DNA of 64,000 bases from Paenibacillus sp. 1781tsa1 (GCF_024159265.1 NZ_JAMYWY010000001.1:1426001-1490000), one strand, 5' to 3'. Shown: positions 16,493-26,528, counted from the first letter of the stretch. Notes: generated from the sequence alone by a model not told the origin. Translations and numbers: made by a program.

Positions 16493-18562
16493 ATGTCCGA
16501 TACAAGTATCAATGTAATCAATCCTCCGTCCATGAATACCCTGATCAATAATCTAAATCTGGTTCAAGTAAGAACTACTGAGATCCTTAATAATTTCAAC
16601 CAGATTAACCGGATTAATCTGAACCAATTTAACCAGACGAATATATCCAACCATTTTAATGAAGTAAATCAACAACTAAATGTAACGATTAATCTGATGG
16701 AAAAGTTGGAGGATACGGCTGATGATACAAGCAATGCTTTGGGTGATAATCTGAGCAAACTCTCTAAGTGGATGCAAATGGTAAAGTCCGCTGGAAGTGT
16801 TGTGTTAAAAGCTGCTGCTGAACAAGAAGACTTCAAATATCGTTACATGTTTGCCGCAGAAGATCCGGGGCTCGGGGAAAGCATCTATAATAAGTATCGA
16901 GATCAAGCCTTCAAGAGTGGTCAGGATGTCAATGATTCGCTTAAATCTTCTCTAGGGTTCGTGCCATTGGCACAGAATACAGGGCAGGTAGATCAGTTAA
17001 ATGAAATGACTCAACGACTGAGTATGTTGTCACCGGATAATAAAAGTCTGACCGATGCATCCAAGGCTATTGTTAGTGCCATGAATGGAAAAAATACAGA
17101 TTTGGCTAATCAATTTAACATCCCAGAAAGTGCATTAAACGGAGCTGGATTGGATGAATTTATACAGACGAAAGACCTTGACGGTTTTATACAAGGTTTG
17201 CAGACGGTTCTTGAAATGCAAGGTTACACACAAGAAGCCTTTGATACCATGCTGGATTCTCCATTGCAAAAATGGACGGCTCTCGTCAATCAGTTCAATG
17301 GAATACTATCTGAAATCGGAACAAGAGCTTTGGAAGTTTTATCTCCTGTGCTTGACCGATTAAACGAAGCCATAAGCTCAGGTCAGTTCAGTGCGTTCAT
17401 CGAATGGATTGGTGGGGCCTTCGCAATTATTGCTCAGGTGGTGGCATTTATCGTGGATGGGTTCATCAATTTTGCTACAGTTGTGCAAGAAAACTGGGAT
17501 ATCATTGCGCCTATTTTGACTGCGATAGCCATGGTGCTGCTCTACAATATGATTGTTTCGCTTGGTATTGTGATCGCTGAAGTGTTTTTGCTTGCTGTAG
17601 CATGGTTGGCGGTAAACTGGCCTATATTGCTGATCATCGCAGCAATTGCTGCAATGATTATGATTTTCCAAATGTTCGGAGCAACCGGTACCGATATTCT
17701 CGGGGCTATCATTGGTACATTTATGATGCTTGGCGAAATCATCAGAGTGGTAATTGCTACCGTGTGGAACATATTTGCTTCATTGGCAGATTTCTTGATT
17801 AACCTTTTTATTGATCCTGTGTACGCAATTCAAAAGTTGTTCTATGATCTAGGCATGTTTGTTTTACAAACTCTTTACAATGTTATGGTAGGCATCGAGG
17901 ATTTTCTTAAAAGAGCAGTAGGGGCCATTAGCGATGTTGCTTCATTTATCAATGATACCTTTGGTACGAACCTGAGTGTGATGTCCGAATCGGATATTAA
18001 CATTGGCAGCAAGAACATTAAGAGTTGGATGGACACTCTGAAGTCTATGGAGCCACAGAGTGACAAAAATGTATTTGAGTCTGTGAGAATGGATGGAGAA
18101 TATAATCCCAGTGTATATGGGGATGGTCAGATAAAGGCGGAGGAGTGGGTTTCTAAGTTCTCTTCTAACCCGAAGGATGACTCCAAGGATAAAGATTTAC
18201 CATATAAATTTGGCCAAGACTACACACCCGAAATACCCAAAACACCTTCCATACCAACTGCGCCTGCTCCCACTATTGTTCCCAACAGCAACATGAGTAA
18301 CATCAACAAAATCAACAATATCGGACAGGTGGATAAGATTGGTGACGTGGATGGCACAGTGGATGTAACGAGTGAGGATCTGAAACTGATGCGTGAACTT
18401 GCCGAGATGCAGGCCATTCAGAGATTTGTCAGTCTGACGCCAACTGTTCAGGTTACTACGGGTGATATCAACAGCGGACATGACGTGGACAGCATCATCA
18501 GCAAAATCACTGATGGACTGAACAGTCAGATCGTCTCCAGTGCCCAGGGGGTGTATGGATAA
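16493..18562 (+). CDS. Tape measure protein (module 2)
   Basis: The 689-residue protein starts with an unusually Asn/Gln-rich helical segment (for example NQINRINLNQFNQTNISNHF at about 38-57). A helical body follows, then several hydrophobic segments between about residues 302 and 445 (such as VLLYNMIVSLGIVIAEVFLL) and a second Asn-rich stretch (NSNMSNINKINNIGQ). A C-terminal part resembles baseplate-binding ends of other tape measures. The predicted tube is about 103 nm, longer than that of module 1. ATG 16493 follows AAAGGAGGGAG. No lytic domain was recognised. Confidence 0.85.
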   Translation: MSDTSINVINPPSMNTLINNLNLVQVRTTEILNNFNQINRINLNQFNQTNISNHFNEVNQQLNVTINLMEKLEDTADDTSNALGDNLSKLSKWMQMVKSAGSVVLKAAAEQEDFKYRYMFAAEDPGLGESIYNKYRDQAFKSGQDVNDSLKSSLGFVPLAQNTGQVDQLNEMTQRLSMLSPDNKSLTDASKAIVSAMNGKNTDLANQFNIPESALNGAGLDEFIQTKDLDGFIQGLQTVLEMQGYTQEAFDTMLDSPLQKWTALVNQFNGILSEIGTRALEVLSPVLDRLNEAISSGQFSAFIEWIGGAFAIIAQVVAFIVDGFINFATVVQENWDIIAPILTAIAMVLLYNMIVSLGIVIAEVFLLAVAWLAVNWPILLIIAAIAAMIMIFQMFGATGTDILGAIIGTFMMLGEIIRVVIATVWNIFASLADFLINLFIDPVYAIQKLFYDLGMFVLQTLYNVMVGIEDFLKRAVGAISDVASFINDTFGTNLSVMSESDINIGSKNIKSWMDTLKSMEPQSDKNVFESVRMDGEYNPSVYGDGQIKAEEWVSKFSSNPKDDSKDKDLPYKFGQDYTPEIPKTPSIPTAPAPTIVPNSNMSNINKINNIGQVDKIGDVDGTVDVTSEDLKLMRELAEMQAIQRFVSLTPTVQVTTGDINSGHDVDSIISKITDGLNSQIVSSAQGVYG

Positions 18563-19258
18563 GTGGAATATTATATTCAGCTAAGCTTCAATAACCGCTC
18601 CGAATACATATTTTTCCCGGTGACACCAGAGAGCATTGAATTTTCGGATTCGGGAGACGGCAGTACGTTTAACGTTAGCGCTTTGGGTGAAATTAACGTG
18701 ATCAAGTCGCCGAAGCTGCGAGAAGTCAGTTTCAGCGGGATTTTTCCGGCAGACTACAGCCCGTATCATCTGAACTACGATGCAAGACATCCGGCAATTC
18801 AGAAGCAGTTTTACCGTGATCCCTATGAATATGTGAAAAAGATCATCCATTGGATGCAGACGGGCAGACCCGTCAGGCTGTTCTTTTCCAGTGCAAGGTA
18901 CACCATTAATATGGCGGTTTCCATTGAGAGCTTCGATTGGAAGGAGACTGCGGGTACGGTGGGGGATATCCAGTATGATATCAAGCTGAAGCAGTTCATT
19001 TTTTATGCCGCCAAAAAAGTAGTACCGCTCAAGGACAGCAAGGATACGGCTGCTTCGAAAACAAAAACCAAAGCCTCCCGGCCCAATGAAAAAATCCAGC
19101 CCAAGACCGTCATACTTAAAGCAGGAGACTCCTTGTGGTCTGTAGCCAAAGCCCATCTGGGAGATGGATCTCGCTGGAAAGAGCTGCAAAAGCTGAATGG
19201 CATCAAAGATGCACAACTGAAGAAGCTGCAGATTGGACTTGTGATCAAGCTTCCGTGA
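18563..19258 (+). CDS. xkdP: LysM baseplate/tail protein, XkdP-like (module 2)
   Basis: The 231-residue protein starts with GTG immediately after the tape measure stop. The N-terminal tail domain (YIQLSFNNRSEYIFFPVTPE) is followed by a Lys-rich linker around 165-180 and a LysM domain at about 182-231 (VILKAGDSLWSVAKAHLGDG, ending KLQIGLVIKLP). It is the direct counterpart of the module 1 gene at 7332 and should occupy the tail tip between tube and hub. Confidence 0.9.
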   Translation: MEYYIQLSFNNRSEYIFFPVTPESIEFSDSGDGSTFNVSALGEINVIKSPKLREVSFSGIFPADYSPYHLNYDARHPAIQKQFYRDPYEYVKKIIHWMQTGRPVRLFFSSARYTINMAVSIESFDWKETAGTVGDIQYDIKLKQFIFYAAKKVVPLKDSKDTAASKTKTKASRPNEKIQPKTVILKAGDSLWSVAKAHLGDGSRWKELQKLNGIKDAQLKKLQIGLVIKLP

Positions 19259-19271
19259 AAGGAGAGGCAAT

Positions 19272-20282
19272 ATGCAAGAGCAGATCAGGCTGGATGATAA
19301 GCTGGCAAACATGAAGGAACGGTTATTGCTGGATGATAAGCAGGGCAACATCTGGGACATTAGCGAGATTGCCGGTGACATTACGTACAAAACCTCCCGT
19401 ATCGGCAAGCCTTCCTCTCTGGAATTCACGTTGATCAAGGGCAGTCTGTACCAGAATAAGAAATTCACCTATGAGAATGGATATATCGTGAAATATATTA
19501 GCAACGAGGTAGGCATATTTTACGGATATATCTTCTCGGTGGATAGCGGTAAGGACGAAAGTGTCAAAATCAAAGCCTACGACCAGACTCGGTATCTGAC
19601 CGCGAGTCAGACGTACAAGTTCGTGAACGCGACCGCTACGGATGTGATCAAACGAATTGCTACCGACTTTCAGTTGAAGGTGGGCGAGCTGATCCAGCCG
19701 AAATATGTTATACCGCGTATGTTGTTTGATAACAAAAAGCTGATCGACATGATCTGTGAGGCGCTCGACCGAACGCTGATCTATGGCGGTAAAAACTATA
19801 TTTTCTACGATGATTTCGGCAAGCTTGTGCTTCGGGATGTGGAAGAGATGCCTTACGGCTTTGTTATTGGGGATAACAGTCTACTCACGGATTATAGCTA
19901 TACAAGGTCTATTGATGACCAGACGTATAACAAGATCAAGCTGTATCGGGATAACAAGGATACGGGCAAAAGAGAAACGTTTGTTCATCAGGATTCAGGC
20001 AGCATCCGTCAATGGGGGCTGCTTTTTTTGTACCAAAAGGCGGATGATGGCCTGAACGAAGGTCAGATTGATGAAATGCTCAAGACCCTGATGACCCTCC
20101 GCAATCGCGAGACGCAGACGTTGAAAGTGGATGCGCTTGGTGATTTCAAGGTGAGGGCAGGCAGTTTTGTGAACATTCAGATCGATGAACTGAAGATTAA
20201 TCAATATTTTCTGGTAGACGAATGTACGCATAAGGTACAGGGGGGCGTGCACACGATGTCACTGGATTTGAAGGTGGTGTAA
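19272..20282 (+). CDS. xkdQ: Baseplate hub protein, XkdQ-like (module 2)
   Basis: The 336-residue protein matches the XkdQ family. Visible landmarks are YKTSRIGKPSSLEFTLIKGS in the N-terminal beta domain, VKIKAYDQTRYLTASQTYKF, ATDVIKRIATDF and a C-terminal segment with VRAGSFVNIQIDELKINQYF. It has a good GGAGAGG ribosome binding site. It is only weakly similar to the module 1 hub by eye, more diverged than the sheath or baseplate J pair. Confidence 0.87.
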   Translation: MQEQIRLDDKLANMKERLLLDDKQGNIWDISEIAGDITYKTSRIGKPSSLEFTLIKGSLYQNKKFTYENGYIVKYISNEVGIFYGYIFSVDSGKDESVKIKAYDQTRYLTASQTYKFVNATATDVIKRIATDFQLKVGELIQPKYVIPRMLFDNKKLIDMICEALDRTLIYGGKNYIFYDDFGKLVLRDVEEMPYGFVIGDNSLLTDYSYTRSIDDQTYNKIKLYRDNKDTGKRETFVHQDSGSIRQWGLLFLYQKADDGLNEGQIDEMLKTLMTLRNRETQTLKVDALGDFKVRAGSFVNIQIDELKINQYFLVDECTHKVQGGVHTMSLDLKVV

Positions 20283-20288
20283 CGATAA

Positions 20289-20546
20289 ATGATGCTGGAC
20301 GTGATTAAAAAGGCGGCGGTGGCCGCCGTAGATGCCAAGTCTCCCGTTCAGGTAATGTACGGAAGCGTCACAAACACCCAGCCTCTGGAGATCACCGTTG
20401 AACAACGGCTGGCATTGGCTGAACCTTTTCTGGTACTGCCGGAATCCGTAGTGAACAAAGCTTGGACCGTGGGTGACCATGTCTTGTTGTTACGTGTTCA
20501 AGGTGGGGACAGCTTTGTCGTGCTGGATCGGCTGGTGAATCCATGA
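20289..20546 (+). CDS. xkdR: DUF2577 protein, XkdR-like (module 2)
   Basis: The 85-residue protein is a compact DUF2577 member: AAVDAKSPVQVMYGSVTNTQ followed by LEITVEQRLALAEPFLVLPE and a final HVLLLRVQGGDSFVVLDRLV. It lies between hub and DUF2634 genes and overlaps the latter by 4 bases. The module 1 form carries a central insertion absent here, so this is probably closer to the minimal fold. Confidence 0.85.
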   Translation: MMLDVIKKAAVAAVDAKSPVQVMYGSVTNTQPLEITVEQRLALAEPFLVLPESVVNKAWTVGDHVLLLRVQGGDSFVVLDRLVNP

Positions 20547-20956
20547 TCCCTCAAGGCGCGCAGATTAGTGCAGAAGATCAGGAAGAAGCTGCTGTACTTC
20601 CAAGTCTGACGTATGTGTTTCAAGCTTCTGGACAGCGAATTGGAAGACTGCAACTGGATGGAAAAGATGCGGTTAAACAGGCGGTGTACAAAGCGTTATC
20701 TACACGCCGCTACGAACATCTAATCTATTCCTCGGATTACGGCATGGAATGGTCCTGGGAAGGAATGGCCGGGAGATCCATGGTTGAATCGGAACTGGAA
20801 CGCTGGATTCGCGAAGCGTTGCTTCCGGATGATCGAATTTCGGATGTAACGGAGTTCGATTTTGTCCACGAGGCCGATGGCGTACGGGTTTCGTTTACCG
20901 TGGAAACAGATTTTGGCAGCTTCAGGGAAGAAACGGAGGTGAACATGGATGTATGA
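20543..20956 (+). CDS. xkdS: DUF2634 baseplate protein, XkdS-like (module 2)
   Basis: The 137-residue protein has the family core VYKALSTRRYEHLIYSSDYG followed by MEWSWEGMAG and a C-terminal EFDFVHEADGVRVSFTVETD. It corresponds to the gp25-like wedge component. It overlaps the preceding gene by 4 bases and the baseplate J gene by 8 bases, showing tight coupling of the baseplate genes. Confidence 0.88.
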   Translation: MIPQGAQISAEDQEEAAVLPSLTYVFQASGQRIGRLQLDGKDAVKQAVYKALSTRRYEHLIYSSDYGMEWSWEGMAGRSMVESELERWIREALLPDDRISDVTEFDFVHEADGVRVSFTVETDFGSFREETEVNMDV

Positions 20957-22007
20957 AGAGCAGACGTTTGAGATTATTTTAAATCGAATGCTGGACAGAG
21001 TGCCGAATGGTATGGATAAACGTGAAGGCAGCATTATCTATGATGCGCTTGCCCCAGCGGCTGTGGAAATGGCTCAGATGTATATCGAGCTGGATGTGAA
21101 CGCCAATCTGAAGTTTGCGGATACAGCCTCTGGAGAGTATCTGGATCGCGCAGTCGCTTGGTCTGGCATTAGTCGGAAGCCGGCCACGAAGGCGCGTTGG
21201 GTTGGTAGTTTTCGGGATAACGAAGGGAAGCCTGTTGAGGTTCCTTTGGATAGTCGTTTTTCCACGGGGGATCGGGTGTATGTTGTTGTGGAACGCATCG
21301 CGGCAGGGCGATATGTGTTGGAATGTGAAGTCGCGAGAGCGGAAGGTAATGAATATACGGGGGCCCTGCTGCCCATCGATTATATTGCTGGCCTGACGAC
21401 AGCTGAATTGACACAGTTGCTGGTTCCTGGCGAAGACGAAGAAACGGATCAGGCCTTGTATGACCGATATCAGGACAAAGTTTCCCGTCCGGTCACGAGT
21501 GCCAACAAATATCAGTATGAGTTATGGGCACGGGAAAACTCCGGGGTTGGCAAAGCGAAGGCTTTTCCACTGTGGGACGGGCCAGGTACAGTCAAAGTGG
21601 CATTGCTGAATAATGAAATGCAAACACCTGCTGAGGCGGTTATCGAGGCGGTGCAGGATTATATCGATCCATCCCAGGATGGAATGGGTGAAGGTGCTGC
21701 TCCAATCGGACCCGTGGTCACAGTAGTAGGAGCGCAAGAGATACCTATTGATGTTGAAGTGCAGGTCACGCTTGCTTCTGGTTCAACGTACGAGGGCGTC
21801 AAGACACTTATTGAAACGGGAGTTACGGCGTATCTGAAAGAACTGGCTTTTGCCGATCCGTTGGTTCGTTGGACACGTATTGCCAATGTCATTCTGGATA
21901 TCCCACCGGTGATCGATTATAGTGATCTGCTGGTGAATGGTGGTATGTCCAATCTGGAGATTGCCCCCGGCGCAGTAGCTGTTCTTGGGACGGTGAAGGT
22001 GAAATGA
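20949..22007 (+). CDS. xkdT: Baseplate J family wedge protein, XkdT-like (module 2)
   Basis: The 352-residue protein begins MYEEQTFEIILNRMLDRVPN. Its C-terminal half closely follows the module 1 protein (FADPLVRWTRIANVILDIPP, then VIDYSDLLVNGG and PGAVAVLGTVKVK). Baseplate J proteins form the wedge that triggers sheath contraction. The ATG lies inside the end of the DUF2634 gene, and the next gene starts within its stop (ATGA). Confidence 0.93.
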   Translation: MYEEQTFEIILNRMLDRVPNGMDKREGSIIYDALAPAAVEMAQMYIELDVNANLKFADTASGEYLDRAVAWSGISRKPATKARWVGSFRDNEGKPVEVPLDSRFSTGDRVYVVVERIAAGRYVLECEVARAEGNEYTGALLPIDYIAGLTTAELTQLLVPGEDEETDQALYDRYQDKVSRPVTSANKYQYELWARENSGVGKAKAFPLWDGPGTVKVALLNNEMQTPAEAVIEAVQDYIDPSQDGMGEGAAPIGPVVTVVGAQEIPIDVEVQVTLASGSTYEGVKTLIETGVTAYLKELAFADPLVRWTRIANVILDIPPVIDYSDLLVNGGMSNLEIAPGAVAVLGTVKVK

Positions 22008-22549
22008 GTAAAGCAGAGGTATTAATGACTCTTTTGCCCCCGTTGTATGAAAATGTGTTGGAGATGCAACTTCTTACGGAGACCGAAGGTGTTGAGCTGG
22101 ACAAGCTTACGGTGGGTTTGGAAAGTGTGCTGGACCAATTCTACCCGGAGTCTGCGACTTGGGCATTGGAACGTTATGAGCGGGATTTGCAGATTCCTAC
22201 AAATCAAGCCAAGCCGGATGATCAGCGAAGATCCGTAATCATTTCCAAAATGCGCGGCAGCGGCAAAGTTTCTGGCTCCATGCTCAAGAACGTAGCGCAG
22301 GCCTACGAAAGTGGCGGGATTGATGTATCCGTTTCGCCCGAAGAGTACTTGATCCGAATCCGCTTCATCGACACATGGGGCTTGCCGCCCAATCTGGACG
22401 ACCTGAAGGCAGCGATTGAGGATATTAAACCAGCACATATGACCGTGGAGTACCGTCTGCGGTATTTGACGATTGCGGAGGTCGAAAGCATGACGCTGGA
22501 TGAGATTGAACAGACTCGGCAGGATAAATTTGCAGGAGGTGGAGCATAG
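22004..22549 (+). CDS. xkdU: DUF2313 (YmfQ/XkdU-like) baseplate-fibre connector (module 2)
   Basis: The 181-residue protein shares with module 1 the stretches YPESATWALERYERDLQIPT, RSVIISKMRGSGKVSGSMLK and WGLPPNLDDLKAAIEDIKPA. It is expected to attach the fibre to the wedge. It overlaps baseplate J by 4 bases and is followed directly by the fibre start after its TAG. The C-terminus (MTLDEIEQTRQDKF) differs from the module 1 protein, as expected where each connector meets its own fibre. Confidence 0.88.
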   Translation: MSKAEVLMTLLPPLYENVLEMQLLTETEGVELDKLTVGLESVLDQFYPESATWALERYERDLQIPTNQAKPDDQRRSVIISKMRGSGKVSGSMLKNVAQAYESGGIDVSVSPEEYLIRIRFIDTWGLPPNLDDLKAAIEDIKPAHMTVEYRLRYLTIAEVESMTLDEIEQTRQDKFAGGGA

Positions 22550-25500
22550 ATGAATGAACCAAAAACACCGAATTTGGGGTTGAATAAGATTGACCGTTCC
22601 TCGCCATCGACAACCTATTTTGATCTGGATAAATATTTGGATCAGAACTGGGAGAAAGTTGATGAGGGTATAGGGCAAGTGGAAGAAAAGACTGAGGAAA
22701 CCGTTGCACAGGTGGGTAGTATTCAGGAGCGGTTGGATACGGAGAAGCGTAGATCGGTGACGTTGGAGCCCGGATTGCAGATCATTAATGCTGAGCGTGC
22801 CTCGGCATTTAAGCTGGAAGGATTGAAGGGCCGTACGCTCGTGAATTTGTTGGGGCGTGATGGCGGGTGTGAAGACTTGTCAAAGATTGGTGTACATCAA
22901 TCGACATTAACTTTAGACAGTGCGAACAAAGTGCAGGGATCAAACGGGTTGAAAATAGCGATTAATACAGGTACATCAGGTATTGGCTTCTTTACTGTAT
23001 CGCTTAAGGCAGGGAAATCGTATGTAGCAATCGCTGAAGTCAAAAATTTCGATGGGGCAAGTATGTTTATTAATCTCCCCGGAGTTGGGGCGGTGGGGAA
23101 TCCAGTAAAGGATAACTCTAAATTTAACGTAACCTGGACTCGTTATACGGCACCAACGGATATAAAGCTAAATATTGACGTGGGGGTTTCAGGTACAGCC
23201 GTAGGTCAGTACGGTTACGCAGATGCAGTACGTCTCTATGAAGTCAGCACTACCGATTACGCTGCGCTTGCCAGTATGTCTCCGGAACAAGTAGGAACTA
23301 AATTTCCATATGTTAATAGTATTCAGCCTGTTCGAAATCCTTATGTAATTCGCTATGGAGAGAATTTATTGCCGCCATTCTACGAATGGGAGCACACAGG
23401 ACACACTTTTCTAGAAACGTCTCCACATACGGCTACTGGTGAGTTAGTATCTGGTTCTATGGGAACTGATGCATACGCCGTGACTTACTTAAGTGTATTA
23501 GCAAATCAAGATTACACGATTAGTAACCCGGCAGCAAGTACGGGCAAAATTCGAGTGAGTATATATGATTCATATACAAGATTACAAGGTATGTTCATTA
23601 ATCCGGGTGAGACTAAAACCATTAAAACTGTCTCAAGGGCCATAAAAATGGGTGTAAATCTTAGTGGTGTTACGCAGTATACAGAAGAGTTTGATGTGAA
23701 TAAATGGACATGGACTACCGGGAATAAAGCGAGTTTTGCATATCCAACCATGACTCTTGGTAAGGTAGTAGAACCGTTGAAAACACGTGAAGATTGTATG
23801 CTCGCACTTCAAACGGATTTATACTCAGACCCGGTGACAGGTTTGAATGCTGACGAAGTGTTTGAAAAGAATGGCCAATATCACAAGATGACCAAGTGGC
23901 GCAAGATAATTTTGGATGAAAGTCTTCGTTACCGATCAATAGCATCATCGTCTGGTTACAAGATAGTTGGTTGTACTCTATCCGAACCAGTAGCAGCTTT
24001 TAACAGCTTGGTTGTTACGAAGTACAATGGTAATGTGCTTACTAAAAACGGAAATATGTCTGAATCTGATAACGCCTACTTCAGAATTACAGATTTATCA
24101 GACTTCAATGTATCTATTGCTAATGCAGATAGTGGATGGGGAGATTCATATACGCCGACAGCAGATGAGATCAAGGCTTATTTTATGGGATGGAAGATGT
24201 ATCTTGGTAATCAAGGCGATGTAAGTAAGCCATACAATGGTGAAACAGTTGGCAAAGCTTGGTGTCCATTAGAATCGATATATATGTCAGGAAGTTCTGC
24301 GTCTCACTTTACGACCACATTGCCGGTTTCTCCTACAATAAGGTCAGCATATACAAGATATTCTGAATGGAAGCCATATCAACTGATATACCAACTGGGG
24401 ACCCCAACTATCGAGCCGATCACGTCAGAGGGTCAATTGACTTTCAATGAGGGAGATAATCAGGTTGAAGTAGGTACAGGAATGATAATTAGAGAGAGTG
24501 CTAATCCAGTATATACTTCAGATGTGCATAAATCATATAACATTAATAACTATAATTTGTCAGCTAAATTAAATAGTAAGGTTAAAAAAATACTGTCCGT
24601 TTATAAAAATGATGTCAGAGATTACTGGGAGATCCTACGATTTAATCCGGAGTCAGAAGTTTATGGGTTAGAGTTAGCTTCCATGCCAGCCTCTCAATAT
24701 GATCCATCGGCTTATTATACTGTAACATATCAGGTTCAGGATCAATTTTCACCAATATCGATTAACGGAACGATAGGAGTAAGTGAGAAATCTATTATAG
24801 AACAATTTATAAACGATTCTTCCAATATTTCAAGGCAGCTATCCGTAGTGGAAAGTAAAAATAACGAAATGGAATTACAGAAATATGCTGATAAAAACTA
24901 TCTCAGAAAATCATCAGGTATCAGTGAAAATCAAGACTTAAATGGCTTTGTAGCTGAAGGAGAATATTATTGCCAATTTAATACGACAGCGGAAACTCTA
25001 AAAAATTGTCCTGTTGGAGTAGCTTTCAGTCTTAAGGTGAGTAAAAATGGAACGCAAAATAAAGAGTCCATCCCAGGAGTAACACAAACTTTAATAACAT
25101 TTCTTCCAGTAGGATTTACGACATGGCAGCGAAATCTTTATGACATATGGGGCGCATGGGTACAAGTTCCATCTAGAGAAGAGTTTGAAAGTTTAAAGTC
25201 CTCTGTCAGTGATGGGAAATCGGCTATCGCTGCCGCCATTACTGGCAAGGGAGTAGCAGCTTCAGGCAGCGATACATACACACAATTGGCGACCAAGATC
25301 GGTCAGATCAGCACAGGTCCTAAATATGCGAAAGGGTCAGTATATGCAAGTGGGAGTGTTAACTTTATAAATTATAATGGTGCACAAGTTGCCTTCAATT
25401 CGATAACTGTGACGGGATTAAGTTTTCGACCAACCCGTATTATCATACGTCTCCCCAGCCAAGACGTTGCTAATACGCATATTCCGATTACTGTTTACAG

Positions 25501-25711
25501 TGCATCAACACGTAAAGCAACTCCAACTGTGGGAGGTGAAAACTATAATTTAGCAACTGTAGTAAACGGTGCATCAGGCTCAACAGGACATAATGTGCGG
25601 GTGTATGAGCGTACAGGTATCGCATCCTCGTACGCGAGTGTCGGAGATACGTCATTTATAATGCCTGTTCCAGTGCAGAACAATTTTGAATGGGAAGCGT
25701 TTGGAGTTTAA
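22550..25711 (+). CDS. Large tail fibre / receptor-binding protein (module 2)
   Basis: At 1053 residues this is the largest tail gene. The N-terminal about 75 residues (TPNLGLNKIDRSSPSTTYFD, then DKYLDQNWEKVDEGI and a short coiled coil) form the baseplate-docking domain. From about residue 105 the gene becomes visibly richer in A/T and encodes beta-rich domains, including carbohydrate-binding-like segments. A late SAIAAAITGKGVAASGSDTY fibre-tip motif (near residue 890) precedes a final beta domain. It should decide the target range of tailocin 2. The composition change after the docking domain suggests exchange of the distal part. It ends with 211 bp of A/T-rich sequence before the holin. Confidence 0.88.
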   Translation: MNEPKTPNLGLNKIDRSSPSTTYFDLDKYLDQNWEKVDEGIGQVEEKTEETVAQVGSIQERLDTEKRRSVTLEPGLQIINAERASAFKLEGLKGRTLVNLLGRDGGCEDLSKIGVHQSTLTLDSANKVQGSNGLKIAINTGTSGIGFFTVSLKAGKSYVAIAEVKNFDGASMFINLPGVGAVGNPVKDNSKFNVTWTRYTAPTDIKLNIDVGVSGTAVGQYGYADAVRLYEVSTTDYAALASMSPEQVGTKFPYVNSIQPVRNPYVIRYGENLLPPFYEWEHTGHTFLETSPHTATGELVSGSMGTDAYAVTYLSVLANQDYTISNPAASTGKIRVSIYDSYTRLQGMFINPGETKTIKTVSRAIKMGVNLSGVTQYTEEFDVNKWTWTTGNKASFAYPTMTLGKVVEPLKTREDCMLALQTDLYSDPVTGLNADEVFEKNGQYHKMTKWRKIILDESLRYRSIASSSGYKIVGCTLSEPVAAFNSLVVTKYNGNVLTKNGNMSESDNAYFRITDLSDFNVSIANADSGWGDSYTPTADEIKAYFMGWKMYLGNQGDVSKPYNGETVGKAWCPLESIYMSGSSASHFTTTLPVSPTIRSAYTRYSEWKPYQLIYQLGTPTIEPITSEGQLTFNEGDNQVEVGTGMIIRESANPVYTSDVHKSYNINNYNLSAKLNSKVKKILSVYKNDVRDYWEILRFNPESEVYGLELASMPASQYDPSAYYTVTYQVQDQFSPISINGTIGVSEKSIIEQFINDSSNISRQLSVVESKNNEMELQKYADKNYLRKSSGISENQDLNGFVAEGEYYCQFNTTAETLKNCPVGVAFSLKVSKNGTQNKESIPGVTQTLITFLPVGFTTWQRNLYDIWGAWVQVPSREEFESLKSSVSDGKSAIAAAITGKGVAASGSDTYTQLATKIGQISTGPKYAKGSVYASGSVNFINYNGAQVAFNSITVTGLSFRPTRIIIRLPSQDVANTHIPITVYSASTRKATPTVGGENYNLATVVNGASGSTGHNVRVYERTGIASSYASVGDTSFIMPVPVQNNFEWEAFGV

Positions 25712-25922
25712 ATGGGTATTTAACTTGAAATTGAAGTAATATTGTCTTATGAATGGAAATTGGAAAAAAATTGTTTGAACGATAGGTATTTTCTTCGATA
25801 GCATATGGAAAAAGAAAATATCTTGGATTTTATAACGTATATTTGTGAGATGTATTAATCCAAATATAATCTTTAATTAAGGTAGCAAATGTATATATTT
25901 TAAAAATAAAGGAGGTGAAACC

Positions 25923-26459
25923 ATGGAAAGATGGGATACCCTATGGAAATGGGGAATTGCACTCATGAGCAGCTCAGTAACCTACTTCTTCGGAGGTTGG
26001 TCAGGCGTACTCGGTGTACTACTCGTATTCGTCATCCTCGACTACCTAACCGGTATCGCGGCGGCAGGTATGAGTGGCAAGTTAGAAAGTAATGTCGGCA
26101 TGTTCGGCATTGCGCGGAAGGTATTTATATTTGCAATGGTATCGGTGGCTCATCTGGTGGACGGTGTTCTGGGAGACGGACATTTGTTCAGGGATGCGGT
26201 CGCCTTTTTTTATATCGCAAATGAGTTATTGTCCATTATCGAAAACGGGGGTAAGTTGGGCGCTCCAATCCCGCCAGTGATTCGACAGGCAATTGAAGTG
26301 TTCAAGGGGAAGGCGGGAGAGGGTGCCATTTCGAATCATTTACCTTTTAGTCCCCCACCAGAAGACAGCGAGCGGCCAATTAATAGCCCTAATGGAGATA
26401 CAAATTCAGTAGAAAAGAAAACGGAGAATAACAGTCCAACTGCTGAGAAAAATGATTAG
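25923..26459 (+). CDS. Phage-type holin (TcdE/holin-4 family)
   Basis: The 178-residue protein has three or four hydrophobic segments in its first 120 residues (for example VTYFFGGWSGVLGVLLVFVI and FYIANELLSIIENGG). It contains the family pattern LDYLTGIAAAGMSGKLESNV, G-rich turn and GIARKVFIF, as in holins of the TcdE/phi-type family. The C-terminal 55 residues are hydrophilic. The start follows AAAGGAGGTGAAACC. It would open the membrane to release the tailocins with the lysozyme at 27223. It is the only holin seen, so one lysis cassette serves both modules. Confidence 0.87.
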   Translation: MERWDTLWKWGIALMSSSVTYFFGGWSGVLGVLLVFVILDYLTGIAAAGMSGKLESNVGMFGIARKVFIFAMVSVAHLVDGVLGDGHLFRDAVAFFYIANELLSIIENGGKLGAPIPPVIRQAIEVFKGKAGEGAISNHLPFSPPPEDSERPINSPNGDTNSVEKKTENNSPTAEKND

Positions 26460-26528
26460 AATTTTAGTGAATCAGCTCTCTAGTAATGTAGATAAAGATA
26501 AAATGGATAGAAGTAAAGTTGGAATGAG

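Noticed and set aside
18581..19468. Minus-strand open frame of 295 codons over the LysM and hub genes of module 2
   Set aside because: It overlaps two well-supported tail genes and has no ribosome binding site or family features.
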